Positions 42,217 to 52,401 of a stretch of DNA of 60,552 nucleotides are shown here, one piece after another (positions within the stretch are counted from its first letter, which is position 1; every line of letters starts with the position of its first letter). The position numbers and the translations under genes are program-made. The stretch lies in contig JABXHI010000062.1 of the NCBI GenBank assembly GCA_013393415.1, forward strand, positions 1 through 60,552, written 5' to 3'. Source of the DNA: Micrococcaceae bacterium (lineage in GTDB: Bacteria; Actinomycetota; Actinomycetes; Actinomycetales; Micrococcaceae). The notes beneath the pieces were generated by a model that saw only the letters and a program-made list of their open reading frames with translations, had not been told where the DNA came from and made no database searches.

Positions 42217-44721
42217 ATGACAGCTGCCGATAACACGCAAGCACAAACGGATAATGCGCAGCATTCAGCAGGCACCACGATGCCAGATGATCCGACGGGC
42301 CTACTGTTTCAAGCCCCAGACTTCTCGCAGGTGCCGGTACGCCGCCGCGAAGCTCCAAAAGAAGAGCCGCGTGAGGACCGCGGGCGGAAGAAAAATAATC
42401 AAAACAAGAAGCAGCGGAACAAAAACCAACAGCGCGATGACACCGATCGCGACGACGCTAACGCCAATAAAGATCAGCGTCAACAGCCGAAGCGCTCACC
42501 TCGCGGTGCGCGCGAGGACGAACACAGCGATGATGAGATCGATGAGGAACATACGGTGTCGCATCGTCGTCGCAGACGTCGCCGGGGCAATGTTGACTTA
42601 GAAATGGACGGCGGTGGTGACGGGGATCCAGAAGATACCGTGACCCGTGTTCGTGCCCCGCGCCAGGCTTCAACTTCTGGACCTGACGAGGTCACCTCAC
42701 TGCGCGGTTCGACACGACTCGAAGCCAAGCGCCAGCGCCGTCGCAGTTCGCGCCGAGGTCGCCAACGCAACGATGTCGTATCAGAAGCCGAGTTTTTGGC
42801 GCGCAGGGAATCTGTTGAGCGCAAAATGATGGTGCGGCAACACGATGATCGCATCCAGATCGCTGTACTCGAAGACGGTATTTTTGCCGAACACTTTGTG
42901 TCGAATACACAACAAGATTCATTAATCGGCAACGTGTACCTGGGTAAAGTTCAGAATGTTCTGCCATCCATGGAAGCGGCCTTCGTCGATATTGGTCGCG
43001 GCCGCAACGCTGTCCTCTATGCCGGTGAAGTCAACTGGGACACAGCACAACTGGATGGCAAACCCAAGAAAATTGAGAACGCGCTGAAATCCGGCGACCC
43101 GGTACTGGTGCAGGTCACCAAAGATCCGGTGGGTCACAAAGGTGCACGTCTGACAGCACAAGTGTCCTTGCCCGGACGTTACTTGGTCTATGTGCCAGGC
43201 GGTAGCATGACCGGTATCTCGCGGAAACTGCCGGATACTGAACGCAACCGTTTGAAGTCTATTCTCAAAGAACACTTGCCAAATAAGACCGGTGTCATCG
43301 TGCGGACCGCCGCGGAAGGCATCGCCGAAGATGAACTCCTCAACGACATCAACCGGCTGCGCGTGCAGTGGGAAGAAATCGAAGAGCAGTCCAACTCGAA
43401 TAAAGTCTTGGCCCCCGAGCTGTTGCACTCCGAACCTGACCTGACGATCAAAGTGGTTCGTGATGTATTTAATGAAGACTTCACCAAAATGTTGGTTGAA
43501 GGCGATGAGGTTTGGGACAAAATCCAAGCCTATGTCACCTATGTGGCACCCGATCTCGTCGATCGATTAGAAAAATGGGATCCCAAAGCATTCAACGGCA
43601 TGGATCTGTTTGGCCATTTCCGGATTGATGAACAACTGCATAAGGCACTGGATCGGAAAGTGAATCTACCCTCTGGTGGTTCGTTAGTCTTTGACCGTAC
43701 AGAAGCCATGACCGTGGTAGATGTCAACACGGGTAAATTTACCGGTTCAGGCGGCAACCTGGAAGAAACGGTCACCAAAAATAACTTGGAAGCTGCGGAG
43801 GAGATTGTCCGTCAGCTGCGGTTGCGCGATATCGGTGGCATCATCGTGGTCGACTTTATTGACATGGTGCTGGAATCCAATCGTGATCTTGTCGTGCGTC
43901 GTCTCGTAGAGTGCCTGGGCCGTGACCGGTCACGACACCAAGTCGCCGAGGTCACCTCTCTTGGGTTGGTCCAAATGACCCGCAAACGTATGGGCACGGG
44001 TCTGGTGGAAGTGTTCTCGCACGACTGTGAACACTGTGCTGGTCGTGGCATAATCGTCCACGACGAGCCAGTTGAGCGTGGCAAACCGCATGATTCATCC
44101 GGTCAACGTCGTCGTGGCGGAGATGCCGGCACACGTCGCGGCCGTCGCAATAAAGACCAGCACCAGTCCCAGCCCGCAGAACAAGACCAGCAATACAATG
44201 GTCATGACGACGGCAAAGCCGAGCAGACACGCAACGCAATGGCATCGATTGCTGCAGCCAACAACGGAAAAGACCAAGATCAGCAGGACGACCAGGATGA
44301 TGAGCATCAGCACTCTGGATCCTCTCGTCGACGCCGCGGAGATCGCCGTCGCAATAATCGCCGTGGTGAAGCGTCACAGTCCAACAGCGAACAGCAGACT
44401 TCGAACCAGCAACACGACTCGAAACCTGCACAGCAGCCTAAGGTTGAATCACCACAGCCTGCGGGGCAATCTCAAACTTCGGATGCTGCCCAGCAGCACA
44501 CCAAAGAACCAGCACCCAAACGGCGTCGTCGTGCAGCGTCTTCGCCAACCGGGGCAACACAAATTCAGCAGGCCTCTGACCAACCCGAACAGCAGGGCAA
44601 GAGCTTTGCTGCCAGTGTCACCGATCAGACGAAACAGCAGGATAAACCTGTGAAAACGTCGGCCATTTTGGGGGTCGGTGTCGCAGCCGATGAGATCTCC
44701 TCACCGGGCACGCCACGCTGA
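42217..44721 (+). CDS. rne: Ribonuclease E/G
   Basis: 834 residues. Rne/Rng endonuclease that initiates mRNA decay and matures rRNA. The N-terminal 190 residues are disordered and highly charged, with an R8-type basic run near 118-125. S1 domain and RNase H-like/DNase I-like catalytic core follow (about 200-620): D-I-G-R-G-R-N-A, V-D-V-N-T-G-K-F with the catalytic Asp, D-F-I-D-M, and the Zn-link C-E-H-C. The C-terminal 200 residues are Gln/Asp/Arg-rich and probably scaffold a degradosome. Start at 42217 chosen because GGGAGG precedes it. It sits before rplU, as in other actinobacteria. Confidence 0.93.
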   Translation: MTAADNTQAQTDNAQHSAGTTMPDDPTGLLFQAPDFSQVPVRRREAPKEEPREDRGRKKNNQNKKQRNKNQQRDDTDRDDANANKDQRQQPKRSPRGAREDEHSDDEIDEEHTVSHRRRRRRRGNVDLEMDGGGDGDPEDTVTRVRAPRQASTSGPDEVTSLRGSTRLEAKRQRRRSSRRGRQRNDVVSEAEFLARRESVERKMMVRQHDDRIQIAVLEDGIFAEHFVSNTQQDSLIGNVYLGKVQNVLPSMEAAFVDIGRGRNAVLYAGEVNWDTAQLDGKPKKIENALKSGDPVLVQVTKDPVGHKGARLTAQVSLPGRYLVYVPGGSMTGISRKLPDTERNRLKSILKEHLPNKTGVIVRTAAEGIAEDELLNDINRLRVQWEEIEEQSNSNKVLAPELLHSEPDLTIKVVRDVFNEDFTKMLVEGDEVWDKIQAYVTYVAPDLVDRLEKWDPKAFNGMDLFGHFRIDEQLHKALDRKVNLPSGGSLVFDRTEAMTVVDVNTGKFTGSGGNLEETVTKNNLEAAEEIVRQLRLRDIGGIIVVDFIDMVLESNRDLVVRRLVECLGRDRSRHQVAEVTSLGLVQMTRKRMGTGLVEVFSHDCEHCAGRGIIVHDEPVERGKPHDSSGQRRRGGDAGTRRGRRNKDQHQSQPAEQDQQYNGHDDGKAEQTRNAMASIAAANNGKDQDQQDDQDDEHQHSGSSRRRRGDRRRNNRRGEASQSNSEQQTSNQQHDSKPAQQPKVESPQPAGQSQTSDAAQQHTKEPAPKRRRRAASSPTGATQIQQASDQPEQQGKSFAASVTDQTKQQDKPVKTSAILGVGVAADEISSPGTPR

Positions 44722-44729
44722 TACAGAAT

Positions 44730-44758
44730 TTGGATCACGAGACGAAAAGCGATAGACT
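44730..44758 (+). promoter_or_regulatory. Promoter of rplU-rpmA
   Basis: TTGGAT (44730-44735), a 17-nt spacer and TAGACT (44753-44758), a strong sigma-70-type promoter giving an approximately 120-nt leader before rplU. Confidence 0.65.
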
Positions 44759-44885
44759 ACCTGTTTGGTGCTGTGAAACCTGGCAGTTGGTGTCCAAAAT
44801 CGGCGACTTGTCTCGTGAGCCAAGACCCTCAGGTGTTTAAACAGCTGATAAGATTTTTGATTAACGTCGAGAGAAGTGAGTCCAA

Positions 44886-45194
44886 ATGGCATACGCGATT
44901 GTACGCGCTGGCGGACGCCAGGAAAAAGTCTCTGAAGGAGACTTGGTAGTCCTAGATCGCCAACCCGATGAAGTAGGTAGCTCTATTGAACTACCTGCCC
45001 TGATGCTGGTTGATGGCGACAAGGTTACCTCAGATAAAAAAGATCTGGATAAGGTCAAGGTTGCTGCCGAAGTGCTCGAGCACATGCGCGGCAAGAAAAT
45101 TGTCATCCAGAAATACAAGAACAAGACCGGTTACAAGAAACGCCAGGGTCACCGTCAGGACCAGACCCGCGTGAAGATCACCGACATCAAGTAA
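44886..45194 (+). CDS. rplU: 50S ribosomal protein L21
   Basis: 102 residues, the normal size. Early [10 protein letters not shown] and the C-terminal basic signature [15 protein letters not shown] mark L21, which binds 23S rRNA domain I. Purine-rich GAGAAGTGAG precedes the ATG by about 6 nt. Cotranscribed with rpmA 35 nt downstream. Confidence 0.98.
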   Translation: MAYAIVRAGGRQEKVSEGDLVVLDRQPDEVGSSIELPALMLVDGDKVTSDKKDLDKVKVAAEVLEHMRGKKIVIQKYKNKTGYKKRQGHRQDQTRVKITDIK

Positions 45195-45229
45195 GCTTGA
45201 CCCGGAAGAACCCGCAAAGGATTTAACTC

Positions 45230-45490
45230 ATGGCAACAAAAAAAGGTGCTAGCTCCACACGTAACGGTCGTGACTCCAACCCCAAGTTCCTTGGGGTAAA
45301 GCGTTTCGGCGGTCAGTCTGTTTCCGCCGGTGAAATCTTGATTCGCCAGCGTGGAACCAAATACCACCCGGGCCGCAACGTTGGTCTCGGCAAGGACCAC
45401 ACCCTCTTCGCGCTAGAAGCCGGTGCAGTCGAATTCGGCAGCCGTCGCGGCCGTAAAGTTGTGGACATCGTCCCAGCTGCAGCCCAGTAG
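45230..45490 (+). CDS. rpmA: 50S ribosomal protein L27
   Basis: 86 residues. The N-terminus [13 protein letters not shown] reaches the peptidyl transferase centre; no N-terminal cleavage extension is present, unlike in Firmicutes. AAAGGA precedes the ATG. A hairpin follows the stop, but obgE begins only 90 nt later. Confidence 0.98.
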   Translation: MATKKGASSTRNGRDSNPKFLGVKRFGGQSVSAGEILIRQRGTKYHPGRNVGLGKDHTLFALEAGAVEFGSRRGRKVVDIVPAAAQ

Positions 45491-45512
45491 CTTTCGTTTT
45501 TTCTCACGCTCC

Positions 45513-45555
45513 AGCGGGGGCGGACCACCCCTGGTCCGTCCCCGCTTTGAGTTTT
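45513..45555 (+). terminator. Terminator after rpmA
   Basis: A 15-bp GC-rich stem (45513-45527 with 45532-45546, one G-T pair) with a 4-nt loop, followed by TTGAGTTTT. Probably partial, as obgE lies just downstream. Confidence 0.75.
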
Positions 45556-45580
45556 CACAATAAAACCCTGGAGGACCCTC

Positions 45581-47146
45581 ATGTCACAATTCATAGATCA
45601 TGTGACCGTGCATGCCACCGCGGGCAACGGTGGGCACGGGGAGACCTCCGTGCTGCGCGAAAAATTCAAACCACTCGGCGGACCAGATGGCGGCAATGGT
45701 GGCCACGGCGGTGACGTCGTCATCGTAGCTGACCCACAGGTCACCACCCTGCTGGACTACCACCACCAGCCCCACCGAAAAGCGACCAACGGTGAACCCG
45801 GCAAGGGCGATCTACGACACGGCAAAAATGGTGAAATACTGTACCTACCTGTTCCCGTTGGCACCGTCATCAAAGACCCCGACGGCAACATCCTCCACGA
45901 CCTGGTGACCCCGTATGAGGAAATCACCCTCGCTCACGGCGGCACCGGCGGAGCGGGCAACGCCTCGCTAGCGTCCCCGAAACGTAAAGCCCCCGGTTTT
46001 GCCTTGCTGGGGATCCCCGGTGAAGAACGCAGCGTTGTGCTGGAGCTCAAAACCGTCGCCGACATTGCCCTGGTCGGTTTCCCGTCAGCCGGCAAATCAT
46101 CGCTGATTGCCGCCATTTCCGCGGCACGACCGAAAATTGCTGACTACCCGTTCACCACACTGGTACCAAATCTCGGCGTCGTGGATGCCGGGGGAACACG
46201 TTTCACCGTGGCCGACGTTCCAGGGCTCATTCCTGGCGCATCCGAAGGCAAAGGCTTGGGGCTAGAATTTCTGCGCCACGTCGAACGCACCCACGCACTC
46301 GTCCACGTTCTCGACGCCGGAACACTGGAATCTGATCGTGACCCGATCACCGATTTCGACGTGTTAGAAAAAGAGCTCGCGGCCTACGCTGTAGAACCCA
46401 TCCTCACTGATGGCGGCGAACAACTCATTCCCCTAGACGAGCGCCCGCAACTCGTGGTGATCAACAAAACGGATCTCCCGGACGGTCAAGCGATGGCCGA
46501 TATGACTCGTGCCGAACTGGAATCCCGTGGGCTGCGTGTCTTCGAAATTTCGGCGGTGAGCCGTAAAGGGCTGGACCAATTGAAGTACGCGATGGCAAAT
46601 CTCGTCGCCCAAGCTCGCCTTGAACAAGCCGAAGCCGCAGAGCGTGACGAACACACACCTGAGACCATTACCATTGTGCCGCAGCACCGTCGACGCACGG
46701 CACGCCCACGCGAATTCACCATCAATAAAGAAGAACGCAGCATGAAACCCATGTTTCGGATCCGTGGCGACAAACCAGAACGCTGGGTTGCCCAAACCAA
46801 TTTCGACAATGACGAAGCCGTTGGATACCTGGCCGACCGGTTAGAACGACTCGGAATCGAAAAAGCGCTCTTCAATGCAGGCGCACTTCCCGGTGACGCC
46901 GTCGTCGTAGGAGATGACGAATCCGGTGTGGTATTCGATTGGGAACCAACCATGACCACCGGTGCAGAACACTTATCTGGACCACGCGGCGGCGATGCGC
47001 GGGTAGCAGAGCGCCACCGTCCAACCCGCGAAGAAAAACGCCAAGAATATGCCGAGCGGAAAGCAGCTCGTGCTACAACGCAAGCTCAAATGGAACGCGA
47101 ACGGTCTTCCGGGATGTGGACCAATGACGAATCCGAGCACGACTAG
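45581..47146 (+). CDS. obgE: GTPase ObgE/CgtA
   Basis: 521 residues. Essential GTPase of 50S assembly and stress response. The Gly-rich Obg fold (about 1-155) is followed by the G domain: G1 [10 protein letters not shown]3 D-V-P-G-L-I, and G4 N-K-T-D-L-P. The C-terminal OCT domain (about 375-455) and a charged tail of about 50 residues are typical of actinobacteria. TGGAGGA precedes the ATG. proB begins 11 nt after the stop. Confidence 0.97.
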   Translation: MSQFIDHVTVHATAGNGGHGETSVLREKFKPLGGPDGGNGGHGGDVVIVADPQVTTLLDYHHQPHRKATNGEPGKGDLRHGKNGEILYLPVPVGTVIKDPDGNILHDLVTPYEEITLAHGGTGGAGNASLASPKRKAPGFALLGIPGEERSVVLELKTVADIALVGFPSAGKSSLIAAISAARPKIADYPFTTLVPNLGVVDAGGTRFTVADVPGLIPGASEGKGLGLEFLRHVERTHALVHVLDAGTLESDRDPITDFDVLEKELAAYAVEPILTDGGEQLIPLDERPQLVVINKTDLPDGQAMADMTRAELESRGLRVFEISAVSRKGLDQLKYAMANLVAQARLEQAEAAERDEHTPETITIVPQHRRRTARPREFTINKEERSMKPMFRIRGDKPERWVAQTNFDNDEAVGYLADRLERLGIEKALFNAGALPGDAVVVGDDESGVVFDWEPTMTTGAEHLSGPRGGDARVAERHRPTREEKRQEYAERKAARATTQAQMERERSSGMWTNDESEHD

Positions 47147-47157
47147 AAAGAACTGCA

Positions 47158-48336
47158 GTGTCCACGCCCAACCTGTCTACGCCCAATCCAGTCACGGATC
47201 GCAGTACCCTTCGTGATGCTCGTCGCATCGTGGTCAAAGTCGGCTCCTCGTCGCTCACCGATGGACAAGGCGGGGTCTCAATCCCCGCGATCGATGCACT
47301 GACACGCGTCGTGGGGCAGCTGTACCACAGCGGTGCGCAGGTGGTGTTAGTCTCCTCGGGCGCGATTGCAGCCGGATTCAAACCCTTGGGTCTCGCGAAA
47401 CGTCCCAAAGATCTGGCCACCCAACAGGCGGCTGCAGCCGTGGGCCAAAGCCGTCTGATGGCACAGTACTCAGAATCCTTCTGGAAACACTCCATTAGTG
47501 TCGCCCAGGTCCTGCTCACAGCAGAGGACCTGATGCGTCGTACGCAGTACAACAATGCCTTTCGATCCCTGAACCGACTACTCAACCTCGGCGTCATCCC
47601 TGTCGTCAACGAAAACGATGCGGTGGCGACCCATGAAATTCGGTTCGGCGATAATGACCGGTTGGCGGCACTGGCCGCGTCCGTCGTCAAAGCCGACGCG
47701 TTGCTCTTGCTCTCAGACGTTGATGCGCTCTATGACGGCCCACCAACACGATCAGGCGCGCGCCGCATTGCCAACGTCTCGGCAGAAGCCAACCTGGACC
47801 ATGTTTCCGTCGGGGACTCTGGGTCCGCCGTGGGTACCGGGGGAATGGTCACCAAACTCCAGGCGGCGTCGATCGCCACTGATGCTGGCATCCCTACGTT
47901 TCTGACCTCGGCAGACAACGCCCAGGCTGCGATTGATGGAGAAGACGTCGGCACATGGTTCGACTCGCGGGGTGAACGAAAGTCCGCCCGCAATGCCTGG
48001 TTGGAACACATGGCCGTCTCGCGGGGTCGCATCATGATCGACGATGGTGCTGTGGAAGCCATTACGGTGCGTCACCGCTCACTGTTACCCGCCGGACTAA
48101 TCGGTGTCGCAGGGACATTCGAATCCGGTGACGTGGTAGAAGTTGTGAACTCCGAAGGAATCGTTGTGGCACGCGGGCTGACCAACTATTCCGCCAACGA
48201 GCTACCGACAATGGTGGGGAAGTCCACTCGCCAACTGCGAAACGAACTCGGACCAGAATATGATCGCGTTGTGATCCACACCGACGATGCGGTCATTGTG
48301 AAGCAGACATCACTTTCCCGAGACCATTACGACTAG
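47158..48336 (+). CDS. proB: Glutamate 5-kinase
   Basis: 392 residues. First step of proline synthesis. The amino-acid-kinase domain has V-V-K-V-G-S-S-S-L-T near residue 22, V-S-S-G-A-I-A-A-G, N-E-N-D-A-V-A and G-T-G-G-M-V-T-K. The C-terminal PUA domain (about 290-385) is present, as in long ProB proteins. GTG start; AGAAAG upstream is weak. proA follows immediately. Confidence 0.95.
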   Translation: MSTPNLSTPNPVTDRSTLRDARRIVVKVGSSSLTDGQGGVSIPAIDALTRVVGQLYHSGAQVVLVSSGAIAAGFKPLGLAKRPKDLATQQAAAAVGQSRLMAQYSESFWKHSISVAQVLLTAEDLMRRTQYNNAFRSLNRLLNLGVIPVVNENDAVATHEIRFGDNDRLAALAASVVKADALLLLSDVDALYDGPPTRSGARRIANVSAEANLDHVSVGDSGSAVGTGGMVTKLQAASIATDAGIPTFLTSADNAQAAIDGEDVGTWFDSRGERKSARNAWLEHMAVSRGRIMIDDGAVEAITVRHRSLLPAGLIGVAGTFESGDVVEVVNSEGIVVARGLTNYSANELPTMVGKSTRQLRNELGPEYDRVVIHTDDAVIVKQTSLSRDHYD

Positions 48337-48339
48337 AAT
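48334..48339 (+). promoter_or_regulatory. -10 box of proA (leaderless)
   Basis: TAGAAT overlaps the proB stop and ends 6 nt before the proA ATG, so proA may be transcribed both from proB and from its own leaderless promoter. Confidence 0.5.
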
Positions 48340-48345
48340 GACGCC

Positions 48346-49614
48346 ATGACTGTTCAACTTGATTCCGTGACACAGCAGATCGCAACGATCACCAAGGCTG
48401 CACGCACCGCGCAGAAGACACTGGGCAGGGCATCTCGTGCCGAGAAAGATGCCGCACTGGCGGTCATGGCAGAAGCCATCGATGCCAATCGGGCCGCTAT
48501 TCTCGAGGCCAATGCCAAAGACCTACAGCGTGGACAGGAAAACAACACCGCTGATGCCCTCTTGGACCGTCTACAACTGACCGACGAGCGTATCGACGGG
48601 CTTGTTTCAGCGCTGGGTGAGCTTGCCAGCCTCCCGGACCCCATCGGCAATGTGCTGCGCGGAAACAACCTGCCCAACGGGATCCGGATGCAACAGGTAC
48701 GCGTCCCACTAGGCGTGGTGGGCGCCATTTATGAGGCCCGCCCGAACGTCACCGTCGACATTGCTGGCATCGGCATCAAGTCCGGCAACGCGGTCATATT
48801 GCGTGGTGGCTCCGCCGCAGAAACTACCAACGGTGTGACCATCTCAGTCCTCCGCGAAGCCCTAGAATCCAATGGCTTGCCAGCGGATCTGATCCAAAGC
48901 ATTGATGAGTTCGGACGTGACGGGGCCAATGTGCTGATGACCTACCGTGGGGGAGTCGACGTGCTCATACCGCGTGGCGGCCCCGGGCTGATTCGTGCAG
49001 TCGTAGAGCAAGCTGCTGTGCCCGTCATTGAAACCGGTGCAGGCGTCGGCCACGTATTCGTTGACGCCTCAGCTGATCCACAAAAAGCCGTGGATGTTGT
49101 CTTCAACTCCAAGACGCACCGTCCCTCGGTGTGCAATGCGGCAGAAACCGTGTTGATTCACAAAGATGCCAAGGAAACCGGCGTCAACGTGCTCAACACA
49201 CTGCAATCATCCGGTGTATTACTCCACGTGGACCCAACAGCGGCCACCTGGGTGGCCGATGCGGTGGCTGCAACCGAAGAAGACTGGTCGACCGAATATT
49301 TGGACATGGAAATGTCCGTCAAAATTGTTGACGACATCGCCGAAGCCATCGAACACGTCGAGACCTACTCAACGGGTCACACAGAAGTCATCCTCACCGA
49401 AAATCTCACGAACGCGGAACGCTACATCGCAGAAATCGATGCTGCCGTGGTGATGGTCAACGCGTCATCCCGCTTTACCGACGGTGGTCAATTTGGACTC
49501 GGCGCAGAAATCGGCATTTCAACTCAAAAACTCCACGCGCGTGGACCGATGGGGCTCGAGGAGCTCACCTCCACGAAGTGGATCCTGCGAGGCGACGGTC
49601 AAATTCGACACTAG
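48346..49614 (+). CDS. proA: Gamma-glutamyl phosphate reductase
   Basis: 422 residues. Second step of proline synthesis; NADPH-dependent reduction of glutamyl phosphate. The catalytic Cys is in S-V-C-N-A-A-E-T and nearby motifs include L-P-N-G-I-R, I-Y-E-A-R-P-N-V-T and I-P-R-G-G. Nine nt separate it from proB. Confidence 0.96.
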   Translation: MTVQLDSVTQQIATITKAARTAQKTLGRASRAEKDAALAVMAEAIDANRAAILEANAKDLQRGQENNTADALLDRLQLTDERIDGLVSALGELASLPDPIGNVLRGNNLPNGIRMQQVRVPLGVVGAIYEARPNVTVDIAGIGIKSGNAVILRGGSAAETTNGVTISVLREALESNGLPADLIQSIDEFGRDGANVLMTYRGGVDVLIPRGGPGLIRAVVEQAAVPVIETGAGVGHVFVDASADPQKAVDVVFNSKTHRPSVCNAAETVLIHKDAKETGVNVLNTLQSSGVLLHVDPTAATWVADAVAATEEDWSTEYLDMEMSVKIVDDIAEAIEHVETYSTGHTEVILTENLTNAERYIAEIDAAVVMVNASSRFTDGGQFGLGAEIGISTQKLHARGPMGLEELTSTKWILRGDGQIRH

Positions 49615-49696
49615 CCACTGACACTGTCACCCTCGCAGAGTAAAAATTCGGTAAGCTCATCTACTAGCAACCCCCGTTCATTCAGGAGTACAACCA

Positions 49697-49903
49697 ATGG
49701 AAATGTTCCAAGCAGCAGCAGAAGAAGCTGCCGTCAACCAACTACTGGTGCCACCAATCGTCTATGGCGTGGTGCTCTTTGCCGCTTTGATGTTCCTGCT
49801 GCTCGCCATCATGTCACTGCGTTCGGTTGCATTGCGCCCCGATACGCCATCAACGAGTGACGTTGCAAAGCCAAACCAGGGCTCAACCTCCGGTAATAGC
49901 TAA
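49697..49903 (+). CDS. Small single-pass membrane protein
   Basis: 68 residues. One hydrophobic segment at about 19-43 ([15 protein letters not shown]) and a polar tail rich in Ser/Thr/Pro. I recall similar small proteins next to nadD in Micrococcaceae but not a function. CAGGAG precedes the ATG by 7 nt. nadD starts 7 nt after its stop. Confidence 0.75.
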   Translation: MEMFQAAAEEAAVNQLLVPPIVYGVVLFAALMFLLLAIMSLRSVALRPDTPSTSDVAKPNQGSTSGNS

Positions 49904-49910
49904 CACGCCT

Positions 49911-50603
49911 GTGAATCAAACTCCCAACACCCCACCGGCCCGTCGAGCTCGCCTAGGTATTATGGGTGGAACGTTCGATCCCATACACCACGGCCACCTC
50001 GTTGCTGCCAGTGAAGTAGCTGCAGAGTTTGATCTCGACGAAGTAGTCTTTGTTCCCACCGGTCAGCCCTGGCAGAAATCCGACAAGGATGTCTCACCAG
50101 CCGAACACCGGTATTTGATGACCGTTGTCGCGACAGCCTCGAATCCACGGTTTTCTGTTTCGCGGGTTGATATCGACCGCCCTGGCCAAACATATACGGC
50201 CGATACGCTGGACGATATCCAAAAGCTGCGCCCCGATGCTGATTTATTTTTCATCACCGGAGCAGATGCGATGGAACAAATCATGACCTGGAAAAATGTG
50301 GAACAACTCTGGGGCAAAGCACACTTCGTAGGTGTCTCCCGACCAGGCCACGAACTCACCGACTTCGGGCTGGCAGATGAAGTCTCGCTGATGCAAATTC
50401 CTGCGATGGCTATCTCGTCAACCGACTGTCGTGACCGAGTGGCCGCCGGAAAACCCGTGTGGTACCTCGTGCCAGACGGCGTGGTGCAATATATTGGGAA
50501 ATATGGGTTATACGTTGACGACAACGGTGACAAAACCCGCCATAATATTGCACCCTATGTTCCGGCCTCCCTGAACAATAGACCGGAGGAAGACGATGAG
50601 TAA
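49911..50603 (+). CDS. nadD: Nicotinate-nucleotide adenylyltransferase
   Basis: 230 residues from the GTG at 49911. Makes nicotinate adenine dinucleotide in NAD synthesis. [11 protein letters not shown] is the nucleotidyltransferase signature near residue 18; the second ATP motif is I-S-S-T-D-C-R. Start chosen since an upstream frame reaches into the preceding gene without family similarity. The end overlaps the next gene by 8 nt. Confidence 0.94.
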   Translation: MNQTPNTPPARRARLGIMGGTFDPIHHGHLVAASEVAAEFDLDEVVFVPTGQPWQKSDKDVSPAEHRYLMTVVATASNPRFSVSRVDIDRPGQTYTADTLDDIQKLRPDADLFFITGADAMEQIMTWKNVEQLWGKAHFVGVSRPGHELTDFGLADEVSLMQIPAMAISSTDCRDRVAAGKPVWYLVPDGVVQYIGKYGLYVDDNGDKTRHNIAPYVPASLNNRPEEDDE

Positions 50604-51984
50604 CTCTTATCCTTCCCGCCGAGACCTGCGGCTCCAACGCGAACGCGAAGAACGCTCGAAACTGCGTGATGAAGAAGCCCAGCGCTGGGCTGAAGAAGTT
50701 GAACAACGTGAACAGCGCGCTGCAGAGGCCGAACGCGAAGCCACGGAGACTGTGGCCAAAGTGACGCCGGTACCGGCAAGCCGCGTCACTGGGACAACCA
50801 GCGATACGACCCCTGTCGACGAGACGTCATCTGTGCCTGAAGAAATGGGGACGCAGGACGATGCGGAATTGGCCAATGCCCAGGGACGTCGTGCTGCTGC
50901 CTCCCCAGTAGATGCGCCAGCGGATGTTGATGAACCGTCTGCTGATGTCCCTGCACCACGTCGTCGCCGAGCGGATTCCCAAGTCACGTCCACCGGCATG
51001 TTGCCGATCATCACGAAGCGCAGTGAAGAAGAGAACGAATCAAAGCCACTGTCGCGACGCGAAGCTCGGGAACAAGCAGCACGTGCAGATGCCGAACGGC
51101 GCGCGGAAATAGCAGCGTTAGAGCAGCAACAAGCCAACTTAGAAGAGTCCGCAGAACCCAAAGTCGTTCGACGTGCGACCTCACCGCAAGCACCACCGCC
51201 TCCGATTCCTGCTGTGACGGAAACACCCGTGGGGTCCGAAGAGGACGACATCGTCGTCTCCACATCGGAACAGTATGGTGCCTCGGCAGTTGAGATCACG
51301 GATATGAGTGGTCTCGACACCATAGAGATTCGTCGGGAAGCATTGCGTGCGGAGACCGAAGAACTGACCCAAGAAATTGTTCGGTTGGGTCAGGAAAACC
51401 CGAACGTGATCGACCCACTGCTCCTTCGTCGCCAGAAAGAGCTCGCAGAAAAGTCGCAGGAACTGCAAGAACTGGAAACCGCAGCGGTCTCAGTTGTCGA
51501 ATCATCCGATGATGAACCAGAACTCGACGATGCGCCACGCGACGCAGTTGCTGACGCTGATGTGACTCAAGGAGTCCCAGAGCATTCGGATGTATCGGAC
51601 GACGAATCCGATGATCCTGACGAAGACACGGCGACTCATGACGCGACCGATTCGGAACTGTTACGTCGAGCCAAACGTGCCGGCAGTCGCCCCATGATTA
51701 CCGGTCCTTTTGAAGTCGCTGAGGAAGACGAGGCAGTCGAAACCGTCTTTGAGCCGGAGTCGAAACCAGACTTTTCAACGCATTTTGAACCCGCAACTGA
51801 GACTGATAACCTCCCGACAACGGGCCCAGATCAACCACTCGATGCAAGCTCTGCTCACGGTCTTGATACTCTTGATCCGAAAGAGTCTGAGGCACCAGAA
51901 CGCCGAATACTGACCATATCCGCCATTGTCTTTGCTATCGGCATCATTGCGTTGATAGTAGCTATTATTCTGTTTACTCGTTGA
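50596..51984 (+). CDS. Charged, C-tail-anchored protein of unknown function
   Basis: 462 residues. Mostly disordered and acidic, with two S-R-R-(D/E)-x-R motifs (Y-P-S-R-R-D-L-R near residue 6 and L-S-R-R-E-A-R near 153) each followed by a charged, coiled-coil-like stretch. A Glu-rich coiled coil lies at about 245-300. The only hydrophobic segment is at the very C-terminus (about 441-461), so the body should be cytoplasmic with a tail anchor. GGAGGA precedes the ATG; it overlaps nadD by 8 nt and precedes rsfS by 15 nt, forming one operon. No function inferred. Confidence 0.8.
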   Translation: MSNSYPSRRDLRLQREREERSKLRDEEAQRWAEEVEQREQRAAEAEREATETVAKVTPVPASRVTGTTSDTTPVDETSSVPEEMGTQDDAELANAQGRRAAASPVDAPADVDEPSADVPAPRRRRADSQVTSTGMLPIITKRSEEENESKPLSRREAREQAARADAERRAEIAALEQQQANLEESAEPKVVRRATSPQAPPPPIPAVTETPVGSEEDDIVVSTSEQYGASAVEITDMSGLDTIEIRREALRAETEELTQEIVRLGQENPNVIDPLLLRRQKELAEKSQELQELETAAVSVVESSDDEPELDDAPRDAVADADVTQGVPEHSDVSDDESDDPDEDTATHDATDSELLRRAKRAGSRPMITGPFEVAEEDEAVETVFEPESKPDFSTHFEPATETDNLPTTGPDQPLDASSAHGLDTLDPKESEAPERRILTISAIVFAIGIIALIVAIILFTR

Positions 51985-51999
51985 ACATAGAGGAGTTTC

Positions 52000-52365
52000 G
52001 TGGCCGTACCTGAACCCACACTCGACGCCTTGAACATCGCTGCAAAAGCAGCTTCAAATCGTCAGGCCGAAAATATCTCGGCGGTAGATGTTGCCGAGCG
52101 TCTCGGCATCACCGATGCCTTTTTCTTTGCCTCGGCCGAGACCGAGCGTCAGGTCAAATCGATCGTCGACGAGATTGAAGACGAATTGCGCGAACAACTG
52201 GAGTTGAAACCCACCCGTCGCGAAGGCCAAACCGAAGCACGCTGGATCCTGTTAGATTACGGGCATTTCGTCATTCACGTGCAACACGAAGAAGAACGTG
52301 AGAACTACGCGCTGGAACGACTGTGGGCGGATGCACCGCAAATTGACTTGTCGCAAGCTGACTAA
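52000..52365 (+). CDS. rsfS: Ribosome silencing factor RsfS
   Basis: 121 residues. Binds L14 on the 50S subunit and blocks subunit joining in starvation. Signature stretches include D-A-F-F-F-A-S-A-E-T-E-R-Q-V, G-Q-T-E-A-R-W-I-L-L-D-Y-G and V-I-H-V-Q-H-E-E. GAGGAG lies 4 nt before the GTG. Ends the nadD operon or leads into the phosphatase gene 36 nt later. Confidence 0.95.
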   Translation: MAVPEPTLDALNIAAKAASNRQAENISAVDVAERLGITDAFFFASAETERQVKSIVDEIEDELREQLELKPTRREGQTEARWILLDYGHFVIHVQHEEERENYALERLWADAPQIDLSQAD

Positions 52366-52401
52366 TGGCAGTGTTTCAATCGGATAGGTGACCCGCACAC
52401 G

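Noticed and set aside
41948-42220. Short frames within the leader of the RNase E/G gene
   Set aside because: Low-complexity Cys/Arg/His-rich sequence without ribosome sites.
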